Below, piece after piece: positions 46,310 through 54,499 of a stretch of 64,000 nt of DNA. The position numbers and the translations under genes are program-made. Location: NCBI RefSeq assembly GCF_009727955.1, contig NZ_WOBR01000007.1, positions 1 through 64,000 on the forward strand, in the 5' to 3' direction. The notes under the pieces are model-generated. The model made no database searches. It had not been told where the DNA came from and was given only the letters and a program-made list of their open reading frames with translations. Origin of the DNA: Aliivibrio fischeri (GTDB lineage Bacteria; Pseudomonadota; Gammaproteobacteria; Enterobacterales; Vibrionaceae). Position 1 is the stretch's first letter. Every line of letters starts with the position of its first letter.

Positions 46310-46404
46310 AAGCGTTGATAATCCTGTAAGATTTCAGAAAGGATAGAACATGTAATATTAGGCGAGATTATACGCAAACTCGCCTCTTATCTAAAGTAAG
46401 GAAT

Positions 46405-46851
46405 TTAGAAAAATATAAAGCTCATAATAATAGCGTCTTCTTTGCCATTATTTGTTGGGTAATAATCATGACGGCGAGTCACTTCATTAAACCCTTCAGA
46501 CTCATATAATGAAATGGCTTTTGTATTGCTTTCACGCACTTCGAGCCATGCTGATTCAGCACTTTGTTCCATGCACATATCAATAAAAAATTCAGTTAAT
46601 TTACGGCCGAATCCTTTACCTTGATGGGCAGGATCTATCGCAATATTCAATAAAGTCACTTCACCAACAACATTTTGAGCATAAAAGTAACCCACGACTT
46701 GTTCATCAACTAACATCACACGATGCTGAGCGCAGCGACTATCAAGCTCTCTAATCATGGATTCAGCCCAAGGATGAGAGTGAGCAGTTCTTTCTATTCG
46801 CCAAATATCATCTAAATGAGATTCAGAAGTTGTTTGAATTTTAATTGTCAT
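46405..46851 (-). CDS. rimI: Ribosomal protein S18 alanine N-acetyltransferase
   Basis: RimI is a GNAT acetyltransferase that N-acetylates ribosomal protein S18. The 148-residue product has IERTAHSHPWAESMI near the N-terminus, the acetyl-CoA-binding loop DPAHQGKGFGRKL (R/Q-x-x-G-x-G/A type) and LEVRESNTKAISLYESEGFNEV. The frame is open to a GTG at 46878, but the ATG at 46851 gives the usual N-terminus. It overlaps the 3' end of holD by 11 nt, so the two are probably translated together. Confidence 0.92.
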   Translation of the reverse strand: MTIKIQTTSESHLDDIWRIERTAHSHPWAESMIRELDSRCAQHRVMLVDEQVVGYFYAQNVVGEVTLLNIAIDPAHQGKGFGRKLTEFFIDMCMEQSAESAWLEVRESNTKAISLYESEGFNEVTRRHDYYPTNNGKEDAIIMSFIFF

Positions 46852-47242
46852 AAGAACAAATTTGTCGCCATAAATCACGTCGTGATTGAGTATTAGAATG
46901 CATCTCTGACAATAAAGGAGAGGTTAATATTTTAACGCCTTCTAGCTCTGTGGTTGATACACCTGAGAACCAGCACCAATCTAAATGATGCTCACCAATA
47001 TATTCTAATGACTCAGAGGAAAGAAATAACGCCTGCTCAGGCGACAGCTTCATACTCGCAAGCACTTTTCCAAATAGAAAAGCATCACGCTCTGTCGGTA
47101 TGGCAGGAGCTACAAATAATAACTGACAAGTTTCAGGTAACGATAATATTGTGTTTTCTAATGCTGGAAAATAGCTTGTTTGACGAACTTGCCAAACCGA
47201 AATATCCATCTCATTTAAAAACTGTAACGCTTGCTGGGGCAT
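46841..47242 (-). CDS. holD: DNA polymerase III psi subunit
   Basis: HolD bridges the clamp loader to SSB through the chi subunit. This 133-residue product is poorly conserved, as usual, but has FLNEMDISVWQVR at the N-terminus, a central LLFVAPAIP strand, LSPEQALFLSSESL and a C-terminal RRDLWRQICSYD that fits HolD. TAGG lies 8 nt before the ATG at 47242; an in-frame GTG three codons earlier overlaps that site. The holD-rimI pair is typical of gammaproteobacteria. Confidence 0.88.
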   Translation of the reverse strand: MPQQALQFLNEMDISVWQVRQTSYFPALENTILSLPETCQLLFVAPAIPTERDAFLFGKVLASMKLSPEQALFLSSESLEYIGEHHLDWCWFSGVSTTELEGVKILTSPLLSEMHSNTQSRRDLWRQICSYDN

Positions 47243-47452
47243 ATCATTCACCTACTTATCTAAGGTGGAGAATCTTATCAACATTCTAGATTTGATGCTA
47301 CTGATACACACTCGGAACACGCACTCATCATTACTGAGTAACGCTACATTGTCTCAAGTGCGATACAAAAAGGCATTTTGACCTCTTCCTGACTTTGCAT
47401 GTATTTTGATTCAATACTTTTGCCCCTCATTTTTGTATTAAGGCTATGGCTA

Positions 47453-47914
47453 ATGAAAAAGCAATTGATTACTGCTACCACTTTCTCCTCTTTTCTTTCA
47501 ACGATTGCGCTTGTTTTACTTATTAATGCCGTATCAATAAACATTGCTTATGCGAAAGATAATTGGGTACTTATTGGCGATAAGACGGTTAATTTTGAGC
47601 AAGAAGAGGATAAAGTAGAACCATTACCTTTTCTTAGTGAACGTAAATTTTCAAAGATAAAAATAAAATGTGTGCAAGGTACTGTCAGCATAAAAAGCAT
47701 GAAAGTAACCATGACTGATGGCTCAACAAAGCAATTAAAAACCATGGGCACACTGACAAAGGGAATGAGCACTCGGACCTATAAATTACCAGGAACGGAT
47801 AAATCCAAATTTGATTTTCTGGAATTACAATATAAGAGTTGGGGAAACCTGACATTAAATGCCGCGGGAATGGTGAAAAAAGCCAAAGTGGAAGTATGGG
47901 GATTAAAGCGCTAA
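47453..47914 (+). CDS. Secreted DUF2541-like protein
   Basis: A 153-residue exported protein. The signal peptide covers about residues 1-36, with a hydrophobic core FLSTIALVLLINAVSI and likely cleavage after IAYA. The mature part begins KDNWVLIGDKTVNFEQEED and is beta-rich with FSKIKIKCVQGTVSIKSMKVTMTDG and KVEVWGLKR, a pattern I associate with the DUF2541 family (YaaI-like). No catalytic motif. It is a single gene pointing away from holD, followed by a terminator. Function unknown; the upstream open frame (47399) would spoil the signal peptide. Confidence 0.7.
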   Translation: MKKQLITATTFSSFLSTIALVLLINAVSINIAYAKDNWVLIGDKTVNFEQEEDKVEPLPFLSERKFSKIKIKCVQGTVSIKSMKVTMTDGSTKQLKTMGTLTKGMSTRTYKLPGTDKSKFDFLELQYKSWGNLTLNAAGMVKKAKVEVWGLKR

Positions 47915-47928
47915 CTCCCAATAAAAAT

Positions 47929-47959
47929 AGAATGCTCATAGCAAAATGAGCATTCTTTT
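47929..47959 (+). terminator. Bidirectional terminator after the DUF2541-like gene
   Basis: Perfect 11-bp arms AGAATGCTCAT/ATGAGCATTCT around AGCAAA, with T4 on the right and an A-run on the left. It lies between convergent genes. Confidence 0.88.
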
Positions 47960-47966
47960 CGTCTAT

Positions 47967-48470
47967 TTATAGTAAATCAAATTCAGGACAGTACTCGATT
48001 AGCCCTGATTTTCCTTCAATAAATTCAGAAGAACAGGCTTTAATCATAAAAGCACCTTCAGGAACTTCCCATTTAGAGTGCATATCGTAATTCGTCGCTG
48101 ATTCAAAACCAAAACGTTGATAGTAATTAGGATCACCTAATACGACAACAACTGGATACCCCAGTTCAGTCAGCATCTCTAGACCTTCTTTTACTAATGC
48201 CTCAGCAATGCCTTGTTTTTGATGCTCCTTTTTCACACATAAAGGAGCTAATCCTTGCCAGTTTAAATCGTCACCATTAAGGGTAACTGGACTAAACAAG
48301 CAATGACCAATCACTTCACCATCATCACTACATGCAACTAATGCAAGTGTTAAATGACTGTTTTCACGCAAAGACATCACTAATTTCGCTTCTGCTTCAG
48401 TATCAAATGCAGAGCGAACTAAACGGTCAACCGTCAGAATATCAGCTGGAGCTTCAGTTCTAATAAGCAT
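47967..48470 (-). CDS. GNAT-family N-acetyltransferase (YhbS-like)
   Basis: A 167-residue acetyltransferase of the YhbS type. The fold is seen in IRTEAPADILTVDRLVRSAFDTEAEAKLV, the acetyl-CoA-binding VKKEHQKQGIAEALVKEGL and VVVLGDPNYYQRFGFESA, which is diagnostic for the YhbS group. The acceptor substrate is unknown. It overlaps the ubiT 3' end by 11 nt; in E. coli yhbS also neighbours ubiT (yhbT), so the pairing is conserved. Confidence 0.87.
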   Translation of the reverse strand: MLIRTEAPADILTVDRLVRSAFDTEAEAKLVMSLRENSHLTLALVACSDDGEVIGHCLFSPVTLNGDDLNWQGLAPLCVKKEHQKQGIAEALVKEGLEMLTELGYPVVVVLGDPNYYQRFGFESATNYDMHSKWEVPEGAFMIKACSSEFIEGKSGLIEYCPEFDLL

Positions 48471-48996
48471 TCATGGTCTCTTTAACTTCTGGTTTCTGCA
48501 AACCTTGCTGTACAAAGTTCGCCAACGTCATTAATGCTTGATTTAATGGTTTTGGTAACGAATCAAGATCAACGCTATCCATTAAGTTTTTCACTTCCAA
48601 ACCAAGCTCTGTATCGCCTTCAATTTTTAGGCGACGTTGAAAAAACAAAGTATCAGGATCTTCTTTTCTGCCAGCAATTAAAATCAAATCATTTAACTGC
48701 CCGCTGAAACTCACATCATCATTCTCTGTTTTATTTGAGACTACCAGTTTTTCATCTTGATAGCTGATAAACCATTCTAATTCGAGATCAAGAATCGAAA
48801 CTTTAAGCCATTTATCTTCTAAAAACTCAAAATCACCATCTTCAAGTGCTTCATGGAAAACTTGTTTTAATCCTTCGAGTAACATCTTCTGTTGGATTGA
48901 AACAGGAACTAATTTTGCAGGAGTTTTTAAAACAGAGGCCGCATTTTCTACTAATTTCGAACGAATTTGATTAATCACACTTAATTTCCATAACAT
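48460..48996 (-). CDS. ubiT: Anaerobic ubiquinone biosynthesis accessory factor UbiT
   Basis: UbiT is an SCP2-domain lipid-binding protein needed, with UbiU and UbiV, for oxygen-independent ubiquinone synthesis. The 178-residue product has GDFEFLEDKWLKVSILDLELEWF, a GRKEDPDTLFFQRRLKIEGDTELGLEVKNLMDSVD block nearly identical to E. coli YhbT, and a helical C-terminus. The start is uncertain: the ATG at 48996 gives the best family length, an in-frame TTG lies 7 codons upstream, and neither has a strong ribosome site. An FNR half-site TTGAT at 49025 is too weak to call. Confidence 0.9.
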   Translation of the reverse strand: MLWKLSVINQIRSKLVENAASVLKTPAKLVPVSIQQKMLLEGLKQVFHEALEDGDFEFLEDKWLKVSILDLELEWFISYQDEKLVVSNKTENDDVSFSGQLNDLILIAGRKEDPDTLFFQRRLKIEGDTELGLEVKNLMDSVDLDSLPKPLNQALMTLANFVQQGLQKPEVKETMNAY

Positions 48997-49185
48997 TTGG
49001 TCGATAACTAGAGGCAAGTATAAATTGATAGAGTGATATCTAACCTGTTTATTATCAAAAAAAGCACTTATTACGATTAAAGGTAGAAAATAGGGATTCT
49101 TTCAATGTATATTTTACTGTTCGTCTTATAAATAAACATTATATCTCTGGAAGTTATTGGTCTTCTTTACTAAAGCGGTAACACT

Positions 49186-51213
49186 ATGTCTCTCTCTCAA
49201 ATACAACATTGGCTTCCTTTGCTTACAGATAACAGTCCATTTCTGTTTGCTATTTTGGACAAAGACCATAAATACATAACAGTAAACAACCGTTACTGTG
49301 AACTTAGTGGATTAAACCGTGAATCCCTTTGTGGTCGAAGTGACTCTGAAATTTTAGGTAAACATTTTTACTCGTCATTAAAAGCCTATTATGACCGAGC
49401 CCTAAACGGTGAAAAAATTGAAGCTGAAATTACGCTAGATGACCATCGTTTTGATACCAGTCTGCATTTTAGTCTCTTCCCTATTCATGAAGAAGATACC
49501 ACTTATATTGTATTTCACGCTGTCGATACCTCAGAACGCCAACAACTTCTCAACTCTCTAAAAGAAAGCGAATCTAAATACCACAAACTTACAGAGCTAT
49601 TAAGTGACTCCGTCTTTTTAATTGAAGGAGATATTATTGTCTCTGCTAACGGAGCATCAGCTAAAATGCTTGGGTTTAACAACCCAACAGAATTTATTGG
49701 CGAAAGCATTGAACAACTTTTACATTCCCCTTCTCGCACTCAATGCTTATCAGAGTTAATTTCAAACTTACCTTCTGAACAACAATTAACAGTAAGAACT
49801 ACCGCTAATTGCTCCCTGCGTGCCGAATTAATATTAACGGTTGAAGAAACTCACATATTAGGAAGCCCTGCTCATCTTGTTATTTTAAAAGAAAACAAGA
49901 AGCAAATCGCAATGAGCAGTCATGTTGCAGCATCTCAAGTAGACCTACTAACTGGGATCTATAACCGACACGGTTTTACTCATGTTATAGAGAAGATGAT
50001 TAAAGAAGATATTCCTTTTTTCATGCTTTATTTAGACATTGATAACTTCAAGAATATTAATGATTCACTTGGTCATCATATTGGGGATCGCGTCTTAAAA
50101 GAGATTTCCAATCGCTTACAGAAACTATTACCAAAACACGCCGTAGTAGGTCATTTAGGTGGCGATGAATTTGGAATACTATTTCCAAAGCCTGAGCATA
50201 ACCAAGTTCTTGAGCAATTATCGGAAAAGATCATCAATTTAATCAATCAACCATTCGATCTTGTTCACTTCTCAAAACGTCTTGCTTGTTCAATTGGTAG
50301 TGTTCAATACCCAGCAGATGGCAGTGATGCTCGCAGTTTATTGCAAAATGCAGACACAGCCATGTATGAAGCAAAAGATCGAGGTAGAAACCGTTTAATT
50401 AAGTTTCATGACCAAATGAACAAAGAAGCACGTATGCGCCTCTGGTTAGAAATTGAATTACAAAAAGCACTTCAAAATAATGGACTTGAAGTTTGGTATC
50501 AACCAAAAGTAAGTGCTCGTGACTTTAGAATTAATGGTGCAGAAGCTCTGGTTCGATGGAAACACCCTGTGGAAGGCTATATCAGCCCTGCTCGCTTTAT
50601 CCCTGTTGCTGAACGTTCAGGTTTAATTGAAACACTAGGAAAAGTGGTAATGCGAGAGGTTTTCCAAACCGTTAAGGAATGGAAGAATCAAGGGATTTTA
50701 CCTGGTCGTATTGCGATTAACTTGTCACCAGAGCAATTTGGTAACCCTCAATTAATTGAGTACATGGAGCGACTTCTTAAGACCACACAAGTTGACCCTA
50801 ACTGTATCACGTTAGAATTAACTGAAAGTGCGGTAATGAGTGATGGCGAACATGCAATTCAAATGCTTGATGCGATTAAAAAACTCGGTTTTACTCTATC
50901 AATTGATGACTTTGGTACTGGCTACTCTTCTTTAGCTTATCTAGCACGCTTTCCATTAGATGAGTTAAAAATCGATCGCGGGTTTATTAATGAAATAGAC
51001 ACATTACCCAAGCAAATTACGATCATCGAAAACGTAATTAATTTAGGTAAAAATTTAAACATGGATATCGTTGCTGAAGGAGTCGAAACAAGACAACAAG
51101 CGATGCTATTATCAAGTCTAAATTGTGATTCTATTCAAGGATTCCATTTCTACAAACCTCAACCAAAACATGAGATTGAAGCGTTATTAGTACAAAACAA
51201 ACGCGCCAGATAA
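49186..51213 (+). CDS. PAS-GGDEF-EAL c-di-GMP enzyme
   Basis: A 675-residue cytoplasmic protein with no membrane helix. Two PAS-like domains (about residues 10-120 and 130-235) are followed by GGDEF (about 250-410) and EAL (about 430-670). The cyclase motif GGDEF is intact at residues 325-329, with DIDNFKNINDSLGHHIGD. There is no RxxD inhibitory site in front of it. The EAL side is also intact: EALVRW (E453), NLSPEQF, LELTES, DDFGTGYSS, LKIDR and AEGVET. Both synthesis and breakdown of c-di-GMP are possible. It is inserted between ubiT and ubiUV, and PAS input may be redox- or oxygen-related; that is inference. Confidence 0.93.
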   Translation: MSLSQIQHWLPLLTDNSPFLFAILDKDHKYITVNNRYCELSGLNRESLCGRSDSEILGKHFYSSLKAYYDRALNGEKIEAEITLDDHRFDTSLHFSLFPIHEEDTTYIVFHAVDTSERQQLLNSLKESESKYHKLTELLSDSVFLIEGDIIVSANGASAKMLGFNNPTEFIGESIEQLLHSPSRTQCLSELISNLPSEQQLTVRTTANCSLRAELILTVEETHILGSPAHLVILKENKKQIAMSSHVAASQVDLLTGIYNRHGFTHVIEKMIKEDIPFFMLYLDIDNFKNINDSLGHHIGDRVLKEISNRLQKLLPKHAVVGHLGGDEFGILFPKPEHNQVLEQLSEKIINLINQPFDLVHFSKRLACSIGSVQYPADGSDARSLLQNADTAMYEAKDRGRNRLIKFHDQMNKEARMRLWLEIELQKALQNNGLEVWYQPKVSARDFRINGAEALVRWKHPVEGYISPARFIPVAERSGLIETLGKVVMREVFQTVKEWKNQGILPGRIAINLSPEQFGNPQLIEYMERLLKTTQVDPNCITLELTESAVMSDGEHAIQMLDAIKKLGFTLSIDDFGTGYSSLAYLARFPLDELKIDRGFINEIDTLPKQITIIENVINLGKNLNMDIVAEGVETRQQAMLLSSLNCDSIQGFHFYKPQPKHEIEALLVQNKRAR

Positions 51214-51230
51214 ATAGAAATAATCGAACT

Positions 51231-51267
51231 TAATACCTAGATAAAACCCACCACTTTCTAGGTATTA
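51231..51267 (+). other. Hairpin after the GGDEF-EAL gene
   Basis: Perfect 10-bp arms TAATACCTAG/CTAGGTATTA around a 17-nt loop, 17 nt after the stop, without a T-run. It could be a Rho-dependent 3' end or an mRNA-stability element. The rest of the gap to ubiU (to 51430) is AT-rich and shows only an FNR-like half-site, ATCAA at 51367. Confidence 0.45.
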
Positions 51268-51430
51268 CAGTCGATTATAAATTTAAAAAGAGCAAAAACT
51301 CAGGTTGAACCTCAATCCATCCCAAGCCTTTATTTAAAACACAAAACAACTAAAAACCTGCCTTATATCAAGTTTCAAAATTTTGTTACTATTATCATAG
51401 AGCATCAGATTTTTGTAATTAGGTATTCTT

Positions 51431-52432
51431 ATGGAACTCCTCTGCCCAGCCGGTAATTTGCCCGCACTAAAAACCGCAATTGATTGCGGTGCCGATGCTG
51501 TTTATATCGGTTTTAAAGACGACACAAATGCTCGCCATTTTGCAGGCTTAAACTTTACAGGTAAAAAGCTTGAGAAAGCAGTGCAATATGTTCACGATAA
51601 AAATAAACATATTCATGTTGCCTTAAATACATTTGCTCACCCAGATGGATTTAGCCGTTGGACAAAGGCCGTAGATAATGCAGCAGCAATGGGAATTGAT
51701 GCGCTTATTATTTCTGATATTGCTGTACTAGAATACGCTGCAACAACCTACCCTGATTTAGAGCTACACCTCTCGGTACAAGCATCAGCAACCAATGTTG
51801 CCGCTATTGATTTTTATAAAAAGAACTTCAATATTAAACGTGTTGTTTTGCCACGAGTGTTATCTATTCATCAAGTTAAACAACTTTCTCGTAATTTAAC
51901 CTCAGATGTTGATTTAGAAGTCTTCGCTTTTGGTAGTCTATGTATCATGTCTGAAGGTCGTTGTTACTTATCATCATACATGACTGGTGAATCTCCAAAT
52001 ACCGTAGGCGCTTGCTCTCCTGCAAAATACGTTCGTTGGCAAGAAACCGATAATGGACTGGAGTCTCGTTTAAATAATATTTTAATCGATCGTTATGGTG
52101 AAGGTGAAAATGCAGGCTATCCAACTCTGTGTAAAGGACGCTTTGATGTAGAAGGCAAAACCTTCCATGCCCTTGAGGAACCTACCAGTTTAAATACCTT
52201 ATCTTTAGTTCCTGAATTATTTGCAGCCAATGTGGCATCAGTGAAAATTGAAGGGCGTCAACGCAGCCCCGCTTATGTTGAGCAAGTAACTCGCACATGG
52301 CGTGCAGCTATCGACAGCTATAAAGCAAATCCTGAAGGCTATGCTGTAGAACCTAAATGGGATGCAACATTAGCAAACGTATCAGAGGGGACACAAACCA
52401 CTCTTGGTGCTTATCATAAGAAGTGGCAATAG
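51431..52432 (+). CDS. ubiU: Oxygen-independent ubiquinone hydroxylation factor UbiU
   Basis: UbiU is a U32-peptidase-family iron-sulfur protein. With UbiV it hydroxylates the ubiquinone ring without oxygen, using prephenate as oxygen donor in E. coli. The 333-residue product starts MELLCPAGNLPALKTAIDCGADAVYIG and has the four cluster cysteines: two in SLCIMSEGRCYLSSYMTGE, one in VGACSPAKYVRW and one in PTLCKGRF, plus the conserved SVKIEGRQRSPAYV. TTAGG lies 8 nt upstream of the ATG. It is co-transcribed with ubiV (9-nt gap). Confidence 0.93.
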   Translation: MELLCPAGNLPALKTAIDCGADAVYIGFKDDTNARHFAGLNFTGKKLEKAVQYVHDKNKHIHVALNTFAHPDGFSRWTKAVDNAAAMGIDALIISDIAVLEYAATTYPDLELHLSVQASATNVAAIDFYKKNFNIKRVVLPRVLSIHQVKQLSRNLTSDVDLEVFAFGSLCIMSEGRCYLSSYMTGESPNTVGACSPAKYVRWQETDNGLESRLNNILIDRYGEGENAGYPTLCKGRFDVEGKTFHALEEPTSLNTLSLVPELFAANVASVKIEGRQRSPAYVEQVTRTWRAAIDSYKANPEGYAVEPKWDATLANVSEGTQTTLGAYHKKWQ

Positions 52433-52441
52433 GAGAACATC

Positions 52442-53320
52442 ATGAAATACGCATTAGGTCCACTCCTATACTTTTGGTCTAAAGAAAACGTTGAGTCGTT
52501 TTATCAACAAGCTACTAATAGTGAAGCTGATATTATTTATTTAGGTGAAAGTGTTTGTTCAAAACGCCGAGAAATGAAACCTAAAGATTGGTTTGCTATT
52601 GCTAAGGATATTTCAGACTCAGGTAAACAAGTTGTGTTATCTACCATGGCGTTATTAGAAGCACCAAGTGAAGTCAATGTAATGAAAAAGTACATTGATA
52701 ATGGTGATTTTATTATCGAAGCCAATGATGTGTCAGCGATTCAACTTGCATCAGAGAGCAAAGTTCCATTTGTTGTTGGTCCAGCTGTTAACTGCTATAA
52801 CGCTCAAACTCTAAACCTCTTTTTAAAGCAAGGGATGACCCGTTGGTGTATGCCAGTAGAACTTTCTCGTGAATGGCTACAGAATGTATTAATTCAATGT
52901 GATGAACTTGGCATCCGCAATAAATTTGAAACCGAAGTATTCAGTTACGGTTATCTTCCTCTTGCGTATTCTGCTCGTTGCTTTACTGCTCGTGCAGAGA
53001 ATAAACCAAAAGATGAATGTGAAACCTGCTGTATTAAATATCCAACAGGTATTACGGTTAATAGCCAAGAAGGTCAGGAAGTGTTCACGTTAAATGGTAT
53101 TCAGACTCAATCAGGCTATTGCTACAACTTGATAAATGACTTACCAAGCATGAGTAACCTAGTTGATGTAGTACGCTTAAGCCCATTAAGTGTTGAAACG
53201 TTTGATGAAGTAAGTAAATTCAAAGCAAATGAAACAGGTTCTGAAAAGTTTGCTTTAAAAGATGCTCGTCATTGTAATGGTTACTGGCACAACATTGCAG
53301 GGTTAGACATTCAAATGTAA
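52442..53320 (+). CDS. ubiV: Oxygen-independent ubiquinone hydroxylation factor UbiV
   Basis: UbiV is the partner of UbiU, also a U32-family 4Fe-4S protein. The 292-residue product has the cluster cysteines GESVCSKRREM (about residue 39) and the later CFTARAENKPKDECETCCIKYP group (about residues 180-200), spaced as in E. coli YhbV. AGGAGA lies 5 nt before the ATG. With ubiT on the other side of the GGDEF-EAL gene this completes the anaerobic ubiquinone set, so the organism should make ubiquinone under oxygen limitation. Confidence 0.93.
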   Translation: MKYALGPLLYFWSKENVESFYQQATNSEADIIYLGESVCSKRREMKPKDWFAIAKDISDSGKQVVLSTMALLEAPSEVNVMKKYIDNGDFIIEANDVSAIQLASESKVPFVVGPAVNCYNAQTLNLFLKQGMTRWCMPVELSREWLQNVLIQCDELGIRNKFETEVFSYGYLPLAYSARCFTARAENKPKDECETCCIKYPTGITVNSQEGQEVFTLNGIQTQSGYCYNLINDLPSMSNLVDVVRLSPLSVETFDEVSKFKANETGSEKFALKDARHCNGYWHNIAGLDIQM

Positions 53321-53342
53321 TTTTGAATTTTCTTTTGAACAC

Positions 53343-53376
53343 AAAAAAGCCTTATTCATATGAATAAGGCTTTTTT
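53343..53376. terminator. Bidirectional terminator, ubiV / nlpI
   Basis: A perfect palindrome centred on CATATG: arms AAAAAAGCCTTATTC and GAATAAGGCTTTTTT. It lies between convergent genes and serves both. Confidence 0.93.
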
Positions 53377-53395
53377 ATTATATTAGTATAGCTAA

Positions 53396-54379
53396 TTATT
53401 CTGCTGTTGCTTCCTCTTTTAGCATCTCTTTTTCAGAGCTTGTTTCCTGTGGTGCAACTGGTGTTTCTTTCACTTCTTGTACTTGCTGCTCTTTTATTTT
53501 TTGCTCTTGCAAATCACGTAAAGCTTTATAAATATTGCCTAACTCTACGAATGAATACCTATGTTCTACATACTCATAAACGTTGTTCGACATACTTAAC
53601 TTATACAAAGCAATTGCGTTTGGATAATCACCTTCATATTGATAACGCTTAGCTAAGTAAAAATAACCTTCTGTTAGTTTTTCTGCCAATGCGACATTAT
53701 TACGAGTTGTTGTTAAGATTTTTTTCAAAAACTCATCTTCAGAAGTTTCTTTTAGAATAAGTCCTGCAAGATCCCATCCAAAGTCTTCATCTGTTCTTTG
53801 TTGATATTGTTTTTGGAAGGTTTCTGTTGCAACTTTTGCATCCACTTCTAAACCAATCCAATATAGCCAAATTGCACGGTATGGATCGCGAGGTGCATCA
53901 TTGTAATGCTTTTGAGCAATCTCATACGCTTGATCGTAGCGCTCACCATAATATAGAGCGATAGCTAAATTACGTTCCGCAAATTGATTGTTTGGATCTA
54001 ACTCTAACGCTGAATCCAATGCTTCATAAGCCCCATCAAAATCCGTATTTTGCGTATAGTAAACACCAAGGATATTAAACACATCACTCTGATCAGGTTT
54101 TAACGTTAAAGATTGAGTAAAGTCGACACGAGCCAAGTCACGTAAACCTAAACTGTCTTTAATTAACCCTCTTTCATAGTACATTTTTGCACGAGTTACA
54201 TCATCCACATCAGGGCGCTGTAGTAATTGGTCCAAACGAGATAATTGGATCTCTTGTTGGATACTTGGTTGTAAAGGAACCGCCATTGGAGGGTATCCCC
54301 ACCCTGAAGTATCCCCTTTAGATGCACACCCAGACAACACTAATACTGCGCCAACTAAGGCTACTCGAATCCAATTCAC
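53396..54379 (-). CDS. nlpI: Lipoprotein NlpI
   Basis: NlpI is an outer-membrane TPR lipoprotein that scaffolds peptidoglycan endopeptidases and the protease Prc. The 327-residue product has a lipobox VLVLSGC (Cys18) and tetratricopeptide repeats over about residues 60-160 (ARVDFTQSLTLKPDQSDVFNILGVYYTQNTDFDGAYEALDSALELDPNN). The long acidic C-terminal tail (from about residue 290: QEQKIKEQQVQEVKETPVAPQ) goes beyond the E. coli length. It lies downstream of pnp, as in enterobacteria. Confidence 0.95.
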   Translation of the reverse strand: MNWIRVALVGAVLVLSGCASKGDTSGWGYPPMAVPLQPSIQQEIQLSRLDQLLQRPDVDDVTRAKMYYERGLIKDSLGLRDLARVDFTQSLTLKPDQSDVFNILGVYYTQNTDFDGAYEALDSALELDPNNQFAERNLAIALYYGERYDQAYEIAQKHYNDAPRDPYRAIWLYWIGLEVDAKVATETFQKQYQQRTDEDFGWDLAGLILKETSEDEFLKKILTTTRNNVALAEKLTEGYFYLAKRYQYEGDYPNAIALYKLSMSNNVYEYVEHRYSFVELGNIYKALRDLQEQKIKEQQVQEVKETPVAPQETSSEKEMLKEEATAE

Positions 54380-54437
54380 TCATTTTCTCCTATGATAAAC
54401 CTAATTCTTTTAATAAAAGCGACTCTATATTAAAAGA

Positions 54438-54461
54438 AAAGGGAGCATTTCTGCTCCCTTT
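54438..54461 (-). terminator. Rho-independent terminator of pnp
   Basis: Arms AAAGGGAGCA/TGCTCCCTTT around TTTC, with a T-rich minus-strand 3' side, 39 nt after the pnp stop. Confidence 0.85.
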
Positions 54462-54499
54462 ATAACATGCTTTAAATCAAAAGACTGTAATCAATAAGA

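Noticed and set aside
47243-47452. Possible short gene between holD and the secreted protein
   Set aside because: Frames here are short, lack ribosome sites and match nothing; treated as a divergent control region.
49018-49185. FNR site between ubiT and the GGDEF-EAL gene, and another before ubiU
   Set aside because: Only half-sites (TTGAT at 49025, ATCAA at 51367) are present; the partner halves match poorly, so no site is called.
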